Below the pieces are notes generated by a model. The model saw only the letters and a list, made by a program, of their open reading frames with translations. It had not been told where the DNA came from and made no database searches. From contig JAFZXE010000028.1 in NCBI GenBank assembly GCA_017616895.1, positions 1-64,000 of the forward strand: 64,000 nt of DNA, given 5' to 3'. Each line of letters opens with the position of its first letter. Position 1 is the first letter of the stretch. Below are positions 27,171 through 35,537 of the stretch, one piece after another. Both the position numbers and the translations under genes were made by a program. The stretch comes from Bacteroidales bacterium. GTDB lineage: Bacteria; Bacteroidota; Bacteroidia; Bacteroidales; P3.

Positions 27171-27962
27171 TTGACAAACAACGTTCTTGACAACATAAAA
27201 TCCGTAATCTCCGAGCCGTTGGAGCAGGTACATCTACTCTATTCCGACCGACTCCATTCTGACGTAGCCCTGTTGCAAGAGGTCAACGACTACGTCTTTC
27301 TCCACAAAGGGAAAGAACTCAGGTCCATACTCGTCCTGCTTTCGTCCGGAGTTGCCACGAGTGCGGGAGAATCGATTACAGACGCCACAATCAAGTGCGC
27401 CGCTGCGATGGAGATGCTCCACAACGCTTCGCTGATGCACGACGATGTCGTTGACGAGGCCTGTGAGCGTAGGGGCAACCCATCGGTAAGACAACGTTGG
27501 AACAACAAGCTGGCGGTGCTGTGCGGCGACTACTACCTGGCACAGGTGATGCACCTCCTGCAAGAGATTGACGACAAACAGACATTCGACATAGTCAACC
27601 GCACGGTGGTAGAGATGAGCGAAGGCGAGGTGCTGCAACAGCAGTATATCGCTGCCGGACAACTCGACCACAACACCTACTACGAGATACTCAGACGAAA
27701 GACGGCTAGCCTTATGACCGCCTGCTGCGAGTTGGGCAACCCGCTGATGCGTTTGTTCGGCGAACACTACGGAATGGCCTTCCAACTGTGGGACGACATC
27801 AACGACTACGACGAGGACACCTCGCTGCCAAAACCGACCATAGAAGAGCTCCGTACCGAAAAACAGAAACATATCGCAGCCGCAATCGACCAGCTCGCCC
27901 CTCTCCCACCCTCTAAATACAAAGACGCAATAACCAACCTCGTAGAAATACTAAATAGTTAG
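27171..27962 (+). CDS. Polyprenyl diphosphate synthase, shortened
   Basis: 263 residues from a TTG start chosen because it lies 6 bases after the thioesterase stop and starts the family-like LTNNVLDNIKSVISEPLE. First aspartate-rich motif MHDDVVDEA (about 80-88) and second QLWDDINDYDED (about 196-207) are present, with GKELRS for the usual GKRLRP. Compared with the usual ~320 residues it is about 60 short: the stretch between the motifs is compact and the GKP.G.DL..GK.TLP region after the second motif is missing. It may be a short-chain or altered-specificity synthase, or partly degenerate. Confidence 0.75.
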   Translation: MTNNVLDNIKSVISEPLEQVHLLYSDRLHSDVALLQEVNDYVFLHKGKELRSILVLLSSGVATSAGESITDATIKCAAAMEMLHNASLMHDDVVDEACERRGNPSVRQRWNNKLAVLCGDYYLAQVMHLLQEIDDKQTFDIVNRTVVEMSEGEVLQQQYIAAGQLDHNTYYEILRRKTASLMTACCELGNPLMRLFGEHYGMAFQLWDDINDYDEDTSLPKPTIEELRTEKQKHIAAAIDQLAPLPPSKYKDAITNLVEILNS

Positions 27963-28036
27963 TAGTTAGTGGTCCGTAGTCAGCGCCACTTAAAACTTAA
28001 AACTTACAGCTTAAAACTCAAAACAACATAAACATT

Positions 28037-28537
28037 ATGAAACGATTTCTTTTGACTCTCTCCCTGGTTGCAATTTCGGCTTTCGCTTTCGCACAAAACG
28101 CCAAGATGCCCGACAACGTCACCCTGAAAAGCCTCGACGGACAGTCGGTTCAGTCGTCGGTAATACAGAACGACGGCAAACCCATAATCATCAGCTTCTG
28201 GGCGACCTGGTGCAAACCCTGCAACAAAGAGCTCAACGCCATACGCGAAGTGTATGAAGATTGGCAGGAAGAAACCGGCGTCAAACTGGTGGCCATCTCT
28301 ATCGACGACGCCCGCTCGGCTTCACGCGTGAAACCACACGTCGATGGCAACGACTGGCCCTACGAGGTCTATCTCGACCAGAACCAAGATTTCAAACGCG
28401 CCATGAACGTCGTCAACGTGCCTCACACCTTCATCCTCAACGGCGAGGGCGAGATAGTGTGGCAGCACACCTCATACGTTGACGGCAGCGAGGAGGAAAT
28501 CATCGAGGAAGTCAGAAAGATTGTCAGTGCACAGTAA
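28037..28537 (+). CDS. Periplasmic TlpA/ResA-like thioredoxin
   Basis: 166 residues: signal peptide (MKRFLLTLSLVAISAFAFAQ) and a thioredoxin fold with redox motif WATWCKPCNKE (about 55-65), then a cis-Pro (NVPHTFIL, about 130). Likely a periplasmic disulfide reductase or carrier. Own gene after a short word-filled gap; followed by a DUF6029 barrel. Confidence 0.87.
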   Translation: MKRFLLTLSLVAISAFAFAQNAKMPDNVTLKSLDGQSVQSSVIQNDGKPIIISFWATWCKPCNKELNAIREVYEDWQEETGVKLVAISIDDARSASRVKPHVDGNDWPYEVYLDQNQDFKRAMNVVNVPHTFILNGEGEIVWQHTSYVDGSEEEIIEEVRKIVSAQ

Positions 28538-28559
28538 TTAGCTGCCACCTGTCGGCAAA

Positions 28560-28567
28560 TACATTTG
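28560..28567 (+). promoter_or_regulatory. -7 box (TACATTTG) of word-cassette promoter
   Basis: GGCAAATACATTTGTCAATTC is shared with the leaders before secA and the gene ending at 39365; here it is 33 bases before the ATG at 28600. Confidence 0.5.
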
Positions 28568-28599
28568 TCAATTCACTAATCACTATTCACTAATCACAA

Positions 28600-30264
28600 A
28601 TGACAAATATCATCAAACGGGTGGCTCTTATGGGGGCCATCCTTTTCGCAGGTTTTTCGGTCAATGCACAAGGCATACTCGGAGGACACGTAACGGGTAA
28701 TATACAGATTGACGGACAGACATCCAGCCGCGACACCCTTATAGGCGCCAACGCTGTCGAAGAGGGGCTGCTGCTCAACGCCCGTGCCGACATTCTATAC
28801 ACCAACGGCAACTTCTCGGCAGGCATGCGCTTCGAGGCCTATCAGAACCCTCTGCCAGGATTCAACGCCAAATATAAAGGACAAGGTATAGCCAACTACT
28901 TCGCCTCCTACAACGGCAGCTGGCTCTCTGTGACAGCCGGTACCTTCTACGAGCAGTTCGGCAACGGTATGATTCTCCGTGCCTACGAGGACCGTTATCT
29001 CGGAATGGACAACGCCATACTCGGATTCAAGGTCGCGGTGCGTCCTGTGAACGGACTTACAGTCAAGGGCGTATTCGGAAAACAGCGCTACTACTGGGAG
29101 TGGGGCGACGGATTGGTGCGTGGCGTCGATGCCGAACTCAACTTCAACAGCATAATAAAGTCGTTCGCCGAAAGCAAGACTCGCATCACCATTGGCGGCG
29201 GATTTGTCAGCAAATACGAAAAAGACGAGACCATCCTGGCCGAAAACCCCGAATACAAGCTCAACCTGCCCCACAATATCGGTGCCGGAAGCGTACGTCT
29301 CGACCTCAGTCACGGTGGATTCAACCTGCAAGCCGAATATGCCCGCAAAGGACAAGACCCCAACGTGCTAAACAACTACATCTATCGCGAAGGACAGGCA
29401 CTCTTCCTCTCTGCAGGATACTCCATGCGCGGTTTCAGCGCCAACATCCAGGCAAAGCGTGTCGATAACATGTGCTTCAAATCCGTACGCAGCGAGACAG
29501 GCGAAATGCTCTATATCAACTACATCCCATCCATCACAAAACAACACACCTACGCCTTCCTCTCCATGTATCCCTACGCCACCCAAGCCACAGGCGAGAT
29601 GGGACTTCAGGGCGACGTGATGTATAAAATCAAGAAAGGAACCGCACTCGGAGGCAAATACGGTATGGACCTGCATCTCAACGGTTCGGTCATCACTGGC
29701 ATAGAGACAAACTATATCGGCGGACGCGGTACCGAAGGCTACACATCCAACTTCTTCAAGCCTCACGGCCTCTACTACACCGACGTAAACTTCGAACTCA
29801 ACAAGAAGTTCTCCCAGAAAATCAAACTCGCCGTCACCTACGGTTTCATCCGTTTCAACCCCATCGTCGAAGGTCACGCAGGCAAGATACACACCAACAA
29901 CGTGGTGGTCGCCGACCTCACCTACAAGGTCAACCCGAAACATGTGCTGCGTTTCGAAGCCGAATGGCTCGCCAGCAACTCGGTGTATGACAAAGCCGTC
30001 GATGACAAACGTTGCGGCGACTGGCTGATGGGACTTATCGAGTACAACTTCACCTCCAAGCTGTTTGTCTCCGTCAGCGACCAGTGGTGCTACAAAGACG
30101 GCATCGGCAACTACTATAACATCTCGCTCGGCTACACCCACAAAGCCACCCGCATCCAAGTCGGCTACGGCAAACAGCGCGAAGGCATAATCTGCATCGG
30201 AGGCGTCTGCCGTCAGGTGCCAGCCGCCAACGGACTCACCTTCTCGCTCTCAACCAGTTTCTAA
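28600..30264 (+). CDS. Outer-membrane beta-barrel protein (DUF6029)
   Basis: 554 residues: signal peptide ending SVNAQ, then amphipathic beta-strands throughout (e.g. GMRFEAYQNPLPGF, WLSVTAGTFYEQFGNGMILRAYEDRYLG) and a final strand NGLTFSLSTSF ending in Phe, the outer-membrane barrel signature. DUF6029 family, Bacteroidota only, function unknown. In the same orientation follows an Omp28-like lipoprotein; together with the preceding TlpA-like protein they suggest an envelope module, which is inference. Confidence 0.78.
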   Translation: MTNIIKRVALMGAILFAGFSVNAQGILGGHVTGNIQIDGQTSSRDTLIGANAVEEGLLLNARADILYTNGNFSAGMRFEAYQNPLPGFNAKYKGQGIANYFASYNGSWLSVTAGTFYEQFGNGMILRAYEDRYLGMDNAILGFKVAVRPVNGLTVKGVFGKQRYYWEWGDGLVRGVDAELNFNSIIKSFAESKTRITIGGGFVSKYEKDETILAENPEYKLNLPHNIGAGSVRLDLSHGGFNLQAEYARKGQDPNVLNNYIYREGQALFLSAGYSMRGFSANIQAKRVDNMCFKSVRSETGEMLYINYIPSITKQHTYAFLSMYPYATQATGEMGLQGDVMYKIKKGTALGGKYGMDLHLNGSVITGIETNYIGGRGTEGYTSNFFKPHGLYYTDVNFELNKKFSQKIKLAVTYGFIRFNPIVEGHAGKIHTNNVVVADLTYKVNPKHVLRFEAEWLASNSVYDKAVDDKRCGDWLMGLIEYNFTSKLFVSVSDQWCYKDGIGNYYNISLGYTHKATRIQVGYGKQREGIICIGGVCRQVPAANGLTFSLSTSF

Positions 30265-30335
30265 TACAAGTTGAAAGCTGATAATTGAAATTAGCAGTCA
30301 GTAGTCAGCAGCCAGCTTCTGGTCACAGGTCACAC

Positions 30336-30413
30336 CTTAACATATCAACATATCAACAGAAAACATATCAACATATCAACATGAAACATATCAACATATC
30401 AACATATCAACAG
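30336..30413. repeat. TATCAACA-word repeat running into a coding start
   Basis: Six or more copies of CATATCAAC. The last three lie downstream of the ATG at 30381 and so would encode HINISTYQ if that start is used. Confidence 0.65.
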
Positions 30414-31274
30414 TTGATCAAAACGATATTAGCTTCAACGCTCCTTTTCTTCGCAGTTTCCTGCGACAAGATTGAACCCTCCGAAGATGGCACCTACACC
30501 GTCTATTCAGGCGCCGTAGGCGAGTGGGAGGACAGCGAGCCCGTTGCCGACCACACCCATCGCGTGTGGATTGAGAAATACACAGGACCCAGATGCAACA
30601 ACTGTCCGACCGCCGACGAGGTGATACACGACATACTCAATCAAGCCAGCTATCGCGACAAGGTGGTCGCAACCGCCATCCACGCAACTGCCGTATTCGG
30701 CACTCCCCTTGGCAACAGCCCCGACCTGCGTACCGACGAAGGCGAAGCATGGTGCACCAACTTCTTTGGCACCACCGCCTCATTCCCTGCCGTTCTACTC
30801 AACCGCCAGAAAAACGGTTCCACACTCAACACCATCAACCCCACTTCGCCGTTCACGTCCGACATCGACGCCATCATCGGCGAAACAGCCACAGTAGCGC
30901 TTGCCGTTGAATCGCACTTCGACAGCCAAGCCGGCAAAATAAGCATCACTTCTTCTATAGAACTTCTCGACGACCTCGCCGACGACATAACACTCACGGT
31001 CCTCTTTATCGAAGACTCCATCATCGCCACCCAGAAGATGCCCGACGGCACCGAGAACGCCGCCTACGTCCACAACCACGTCCTTCGCGGACTTGTCACC
31101 GACAAGTGGGGCTTCGATATCGACTGCAATAAGACTCGCGGCACCGCACGCAAGGTCACCCTACGAGCCGACCTGCCCGAAGGCTCCAACCAGGAAAACT
31201 GCCAAGTGGTCGCCTTCGTCTCCGACAAGTCGTCACGCACCATCTACAACGTAGCCACCTGCCCGATTCAGTAA
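30381..31274 (+). CDS. Omp28-like thioredoxin-fold lipoprotein
   Basis: 297 residues from ATG 30381, or 286 from TTG 30414, which would start directly at LIKTILASTLLFFAVSCDK, a perfect lipoprotein signal (lipobox AVSC). The longer start adds repeat-encoded HINISTYQQ. The mature part has VWIEKYTGPRCNNCPTADEVIHD (about 60-82), the thioredoxin-like CxxC of the Omp28 family, then a two-layer C-terminal domain. Omp28 proteins are surface lipoproteins in Porphyromonas and relatives. TTG seems to me the more natural start; ATG is reported because it is the standard codon. Confidence 0.75.
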   Translation: MKHINISTYQQLIKTILASTLLFFAVSCDKIEPSEDGTYTVYSGAVGEWEDSEPVADHTHRVWIEKYTGPRCNNCPTADEVIHDILNQASYRDKVVATAIHATAVFGTPLGNSPDLRTDEGEAWCTNFFGTTASFPAVLLNRQKNGSTLNTINPTSPFTSDIDAIIGETATVALAVESHFDSQAGKISITSSIELLDDLADDITLTVLFIEDSIIATQKMPDGTENAAYVHNHVLRGLVTDKWGFDIDCNKTRGTARKVTLRADLPEGSNQENCQVVAFVSDKSSRTIYNVATCPIQ

Positions 31275-31336
31275 TTTTGAATTGCGAAATTTGAATTTCG
31301 AAATTCAGAATTCATAATTCAAAATTCACAACTGCC

Positions 31337-32671
31337 TTGAACCGCCGCATACTGGGGCTTGCTTTGCCCAACATCATTACCAACATCACCGTACCCCTGC
31401 TCGGTATGGTCGATATGGCCATAGTGGGGCATCTCAGCGCCAACCACATCGGCGCCATCGCCATCGGCACCTCTATCTTTAACCTCATCTACTGGAACTT
31501 TGGATTTCTCCGCATGGGCACCAGCGGCTTCACCGCACAAGCCTACGGCGCCAACCGTATGGACGAAGCCGTCAAAGTGTTCATACGCGCTTTCGCCGTC
31601 GCCCTCGCCATCGCACTCCTACTTCTGGTTCTCCAATGGCCCATCGCGCTGGTTTCCGAGAAAGTCTTTCACGGAAGCCCCGAAGTCATCGCCCTCGCCC
31701 TCCAGTATTTCTTCATCCGCATCTGGGCGGCTCCCGCCACGCTGGGACTTTATGCCGTCAAAGGCTGGTTTATCGGCATGCAGAACTCACGTCTGCCCAT
31801 GTGGATCGCCATCATCCTCAACATCGTCAACATCGTCTGCAGCCTCCTTTTCGTGCTCGTCTTCCATTGGGACATACGAGGAGTCGCACTCGGCACCGTC
31901 ATCGCACAGTACAGCGGCCTCGCCATCGGCCTTTTCTTCGTCGTCAAACGCTACGGGCACCTGTTCAAGGAACATTTCGATTTTCAACTTTCAATTTTCA
32001 ATTCTAAAGAGATGTTGCGATTCTTCAAGGTCAACGGCGACATCTTCCTCCGCACCGTATGTCTGGCTGCCGTCTTCACCTTCATAACGGCAGCATCGGG
32101 ACGCATCAGCGACCAAGTGCTGGCTGTCGATGCGCTGCTGCTGCAGTTCTTCACCCTTTTCAGCTACATCATGGACGGCTTTGCCTATGCCGGCGAGTCA
32201 CTCGTGGGACGATATATCGGTGCCCGTGATTCACACTCGCTGCGGCTTTCCATACGTCTCATCCTCCTTTGGGGCGTCATCCTCACCGTGGTCTTCACTG
32301 CGCTCTACGCCCTCTTCGGCGACTGGTTCCTACGGATTTTCAGCGACGAGACCGACATCATCGCCAGCGCGCGACCTTATATGTTCTGGACGCTTATCGT
32401 GCCCATCTGCGGCTTCGCCGCCTTCCTCTTCGACGGCATCTTCGTCGGCGCCACCGCTTCGCGAGCCATGCGCAACACCATGTTCCTCGCCACCGCCTCC
32501 TTCTTCGCCGTCTATTTCGGTTTGAAAGCCCTCTTCCCGCATCACGCCGACGACCACCAGCTGTGGAACAACATCCTCTGGACAGCCTTCATGGTATATC
32601 TCACCATGCGAGGAGTCCTGCAAGCCGCCCTGCTGAAACGTTCTGTGTATAACAAAGTAGATATTCCGTAA
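31337..32671 (+). CDS. MATE-family efflux transporter (DinF-like)
   Basis: 444 residues from a TTG start, with 12 predicted membrane helices in two halves. Landmarks: LALPNIITNITVPLLGMVDMAIVGHL at the front, MGTSGFTAQAYGANRMDEA, and LLLQFFTLFSYIMDGFAYAGESLVGR in the second half, typical of the DinF subgroup. Between the halves the cytoplasmic linker contains DFQLSIFNSKEM, encoded by a 24-base stretch (about 31981-32004) identical to intergenic words at 51135-51160, so a repeat word was taken into the frame without breaking it. Substrate unknown. Confidence 0.87.
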   Translation: MNRRILGLALPNIITNITVPLLGMVDMAIVGHLSANHIGAIAIGTSIFNLIYWNFGFLRMGTSGFTAQAYGANRMDEAVKVFIRAFAVALAIALLLLVLQWPIALVSEKVFHGSPEVIALALQYFFIRIWAAPATLGLYAVKGWFIGMQNSRLPMWIAIILNIVNIVCSLLFVLVFHWDIRGVALGTVIAQYSGLAIGLFFVVKRYGHLFKEHFDFQLSIFNSKEMLRFFKVNGDIFLRTVCLAAVFTFITAASGRISDQVLAVDALLLQFFTLFSYIMDGFAYAGESLVGRYIGARDSHSLRLSIRLILLWGVILTVVFTALYALFGDWFLRIFSDETDIIASARPYMFWTLIVPICGFAAFLFDGIFVGATASRAMRNTMFLATASFFAVYFGLKALFPHHADDHQLWNNILWTAFMVYLTMRGVLQAALLKRSVYNKVDIP

Positions 32672-32700
32672 CAAAAACCTCACAGAATAAAAAACTTTTG

Positions 32701-32708
32701 TATCTTTG
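32701..32708 (+). promoter_or_regulatory. -7 box (TATCTTTG) for the hydG cluster
   Basis: TATCTTTGCAAAG with CTTTTG overlapping; 70 bases upstream of the TM1266-like gene. Confidence 0.6.
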
Positions 32709-32777
32709 CAAAGTGTTGAGCTGAGTGCTTGACATGACATAATTAACCTGATTTCTAATCCAAAAGCCTAACACCTG

Positions 32778-33032
32778 ATGGAAAAGAGAATTGGAACAAT
32801 AACACTATTAGTGTCCGACCGCAGCCAGTCGGAGTCAATCAACCACCTTATCTCGGATTTTTCCGACATCATCCTGTGCCGCCAGGGGTTGCCCCTTCAG
32901 CAGCACGGCATCGCTGTCATCTCACTTATCGTCAGCGGCACCGTTGACCGCATCAACGGCCTCTGCGGACGTGCAGGACGTCTCCCAGGCGTCGAAGCCA
33001 AAGCGGTGGTGACGAGGAATGGTGATCAGTGA
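32778..33032 (+). CDS. TM1266-like regulator of iron-only hydrogenase
   Basis: 84 residues with the ACT-like/NikR-C-terminal pattern RIGTITLLVSDRSQSESIN, the central ILCRQGLPLQQHGIAVISLIVSG, and VDRINGLCGRAGRLPGVEAK. Family members sit beside the hydrogenase maturase genes hydE/hydF/hydG, as here (hydG is next). Role is believed to be regulatory but is not established. Confidence 0.82.
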   Translation: MEKRIGTITLLVSDRSQSESINHLISDFSDIILCRQGLPLQQHGIAVISLIVSGTVDRINGLCGRAGRLPGVEAKAVVTRNGDQ

Positions 33033-33118
33033 CCAGTGACCAGTGATTAGTGGTCAGCAGTTAGGTTTAAGCTGTGAGCTGTAAGTTTTAAGTAATTAGC
33101 TACCAATCAAAAGCTCTC

Positions 33119-33170
33119 ACCATATCAACGACAAACATATCAACATTAAACATATCAACAAAAAAAACAT
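33119..33170. repeat. TATCAACA-word repeat before hydG
   Basis: CATATCAACGACAAACATATCAACATTAAACATATCAAC-type words (in two pieces) end 10-15 bases before the hydG ATG. Confidence 0.6.
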
Positions 33171-33176
33171 ACCATC

Positions 33177-34568
33177 ATGCGCAACCAGAATTTTATAGAT
33201 CGTGAGAAACTCTATGGTTTGCTCACCGACAATGTGCCGTCGCAGGACGAGCTGAACAGCATCCTCAACAAAGCACGCAAACTCAAAGGCCTCAACCTCG
33301 AGGACGTCGCCAAACTCCTCTGCGTCGAAGACGAAGCCGACATACAGAAGATTCTCGACACCGCCGAGTACTGCAAAGACGAGATCTACGGCAAACGCCT
33401 CGTCCTCTTCGCCCCCATCTACACGGGCAACGCCTGCGTCAACAACTGCGTCTATTGCGGTTTCCGTCGCGACAACAAAGGCCTCAAACGCAAGGTCTTG
33501 ACGATGGACGAAATCGAGCAGGAGACCCTCCAGCTGCTCCGCATGGGACACAAACGTGCGCTGCTCATCTGCGGTGAAAGCCCACGCAACGACGCCGACT
33601 ATATGGTTGAAGCCATCCGCCGCACCTACGCCGCCAAGGACGAGAAAGGCAGCACCATACGCCGCATCAACGTCGAGCTCGCCCCCATGAGCGTCGAGGA
33701 CTTCGCCAAGCTCAAAGCCGAGAAGATAGGCACCTATGTCTGCTTCCAGGAGACCTACGATCCCGTCGAGTACGCCAAGTTCCACCCCGCAGGCACCCCC
33801 AAGGGCGACTACCTCTACCGCCTCACCTGCATGGATCGCGCTATGGAAGGCGGCATCAACGACGTGGGACTCGGAGTGCTGTTCGGATTGGTTGACTACC
33901 GATTCGAGATTCTCGCCATCATGGAGCACGCCCGTCACCTCGAAGAGGATTACGGATGCGGCCCGCACACCGTCTCCTTCCCGCGCATCGAGCCCGCCGA
34001 AGGCACACCCTTCTCGCTGCCCGAGAACATACCGCACCCAGTGGCCGACAAAGACTTCATGAAGATTATCTCCATCATCCGCATCGCTATGCCCTATACC
34101 GGCATCATCATCTCCACCCGCGAGCGTCCCGAGATGCGCGACAAGCTGGTCAAATACGGCGTCAGCCAGATTTCCGCCGCCTCCGAGACCAATCCCGGCG
34201 GCTACGAGGAAGACAACACCGGAGCGCAGTTCACCCTCGGCGACCACCGCTCGCTCGACGAGGTCATCTCGATGATGATCGACGGCGGCTACATACCGTC
34301 GTTCTGCACGGGATGCTACCGCAAGGGGCGCACGGGAGCCGACTTCATGGACCTCGCCAAACCCGGCCTCATCAAGGAGTACTGCAAACCCAACGCGATG
34401 TTCACCTTCCGCGAATATCTCGAAGACTACGCCTCACCCGAAACCAAAGCCAAAGGCCTCGAGCTGCTCAAGAAGCTCACGCAGACCTTCCCCAAAGAAG
34501 AGCTCAAGAAACGCGTCGAAGGCAACCTCTGCAAGATAGGCGACGGCGAACGCGACCTGTATTTCTAG
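33177..34568 (+). CDS. hydG: [FeFe] hydrogenase H-cluster maturase HydG
   Basis: 463 residues; radical SAM tyrosine lyase that makes the CO and CN ligands of the H-cluster. CxxxCxxC cluster in NACVNNCVYCGF (about 84-95), then ERPEMRDKLVKYGVSQISAASETNPGGY and a C-terminal second cluster motif FCTGCYRKGRTGADFM (about 380-395). Complete length. Shows that this organism makes an [FeFe] hydrogenase; hydE, hydF and the hydrogenase itself are outside the window. Followed by a strong terminator. Confidence 0.95.
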   Translation: MRNQNFIDREKLYGLLTDNVPSQDELNSILNKARKLKGLNLEDVAKLLCVEDEADIQKILDTAEYCKDEIYGKRLVLFAPIYTGNACVNNCVYCGFRRDNKGLKRKVLTMDEIEQETLQLLRMGHKRALLICGESPRNDADYMVEAIRRTYAAKDEKGSTIRRINVELAPMSVEDFAKLKAEKIGTYVCFQETYDPVEYAKFHPAGTPKGDYLYRLTCMDRAMEGGINDVGLGVLFGLVDYRFEILAIMEHARHLEEDYGCGPHTVSFPRIEPAEGTPFSLPENIPHPVADKDFMKIISIIRIAMPYTGIIISTRERPEMRDKLVKYGVSQISAASETNPGGYEEDNTGAQFTLGDHRSLDEVISMMIDGGYIPSFCTGCYRKGRTGADFMDLAKPGLIKEYCKPNAMFTFREYLEDYASPETKAKGLELLKKLTQTFPKEELKKRVEGNLCKIGDGERDLYF

Positions 34569-34689
34569 GGGAGTGAACTGTGATCTGTGAACTGTGACCA
34601 GAGATAGGTCGTTATTAGTGAACAGTGACCTGTGAACTGTGACCAGAGAGAGGTCGTTATTAGTGAACAGATTTAGGACACCTATCAAA

Positions 34690-34728
34690 CCAAAGGTCCG
34701 CAGGCGATTGCCTGCGGACTTTTTTTTT
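34690..34728 (+). terminator. Rho-independent terminator after hydG
   Basis: GGTCCGCAGGC, loop GATT, GCCTGCGGAC followed by nine T residues. One of the strongest in the window. Confidence 0.9.
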
Positions 34729-34780
34729 CTTTCTCTATTAATTAAATCTCCTTCAGGAATTCCTCGATACGCATCGTCGC

Positions 34781-35002
34781 CTATTTGTATGGAGTTCGCT
34801 CGTGTAGAGTAGCGAACGACTGAACCTTCTCGTCGTTCAAAGTACCATCCGCCCAAAGGCCGTCAATCTCGCTGTCGAGCTGTTTGGCAAAATAGTCGGC
34901 GATGGCCTCTTTCATGCGAAGCCATGAACTTTGGGTATTGACGAACGACATCATGTTCATCACATCCACTTGTGCGCTGTTCAAAGCTGACATTGCTTCC
35001 AT
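34781..35002 (-). CDS. Small antitoxin-like protein
   Basis: 73 residues: MEAMSALNSAQVDVMNMMSFVNTQSS..., then AIADYFAKQLDSEIDGLWADGTLNDEKV, ending LHERTPYK. Proteins of this shape (ADYFAKQ...LW..G..N..K......H.RTPY) are common small dispersed ORFs in Bacteroidales near toxin-antitoxin and mobile loci; possible antitoxin without a visible toxin here. After the TAG stop the frame stays open for 12 codons (ATMRIEEFLKEI) to a TAA at 34742-34744, so the stop may be a recent amber mutation. Confidence 0.5.
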   Translation of the reverse strand: MEAMSALNSAQVDVMNMMSFVNTQSSWLRMKEAIADYFAKQLDSEIDGLWADGTLNDEKVQSFATLHERTPYK

Positions 35003-35146
35003 TTCGATTATCCTTTTATTTCAATAACGTATTTATTTTTCATTTATTGCCTATCCGCTTACTCATCAAGGAGCAGTTGCTGATTGCATATTTGTAACGA
35101 TGTGGAAAGTCGGTGTCATATCGAAGTTGAGTACTAGTTATCTGCT
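35003..35146. other. Gap upstream of the antitoxin-like ORF
   Basis: AT-rich, no gene seen. GCATATTTGTAAC at 35086-35098 is a partial match to a -7 box. Confidence 0.4.
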
Positions 35147-35223
35147 CCTTGATACGACCTTGATCTAGAGTTACCCTAGAATTACACTATAGTTACCCTA
35201 GAATTACCCTAGAATTAGAGGGG
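35147..35223. repeat. 11-bp-period array C (7 units)
   Basis: Seven consecutive 11-base units: CCTTGATACGA, CCTTGATCTAG, AGTTACCCTAG, AATTACACTAT, AGTTACCCTAG, AATTACCCTAG, AATTAGAGGGG. Same period and same drift as arrays A and B, and the TACCCTAG units recall the TACCCC and CCTAG units there, but the sequence is diverged and no matching small ORF is evident upstream. Confidence 0.7.
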
Positions 35224-35440
35224 CTGTTTTTGAATGAAGAAAAGATGGGTATTATATCAAAGATATAATAGGTAACGGATGGTGACGGTCCGCTATTGTT
35301 TTTCATGTAAAAAAAATCCAACACCTACTATTTAACCGCAACCTGTCATTAACCGACATTAGTCATTAGGTCAATAAGGATTTTCAAACGGAGCGATATC
35401 TTGTTCCAAATATGGATCAACACTCGCTATAGGCATAACA
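35224..35440. other. Gap with no recognised feature
   Basis: AT-rich sequence between array C and the DUF262 terminator; no ORF, promoter or repeat supported. Confidence 0.4.
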
Positions 35441-35441
35441 C

Positions 35442-35472
35442 AAAAAAGAGCAGCCATCCAACTGCTCTTCAG
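35442..35472 (-). terminator. Terminator of the hicBA-DUF262 operon
   Basis: On the minus strand GAAGAGCAG, loop TTGGATGG, CTGCTC then TTTTTT. 65 bases beyond the DUF262 gene stop. Two smaller hairpins (AACCCCTATGGGTTT, TTCGGATATGTTATCCGAA) lie between. Confidence 0.75.
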
Positions 35473-35537
35473 GATTACGAACCCCTATGGGTTTCCGTTT
35501 CGGATATGTTATCCGAAAAGACTGTATCTAGTATAGT

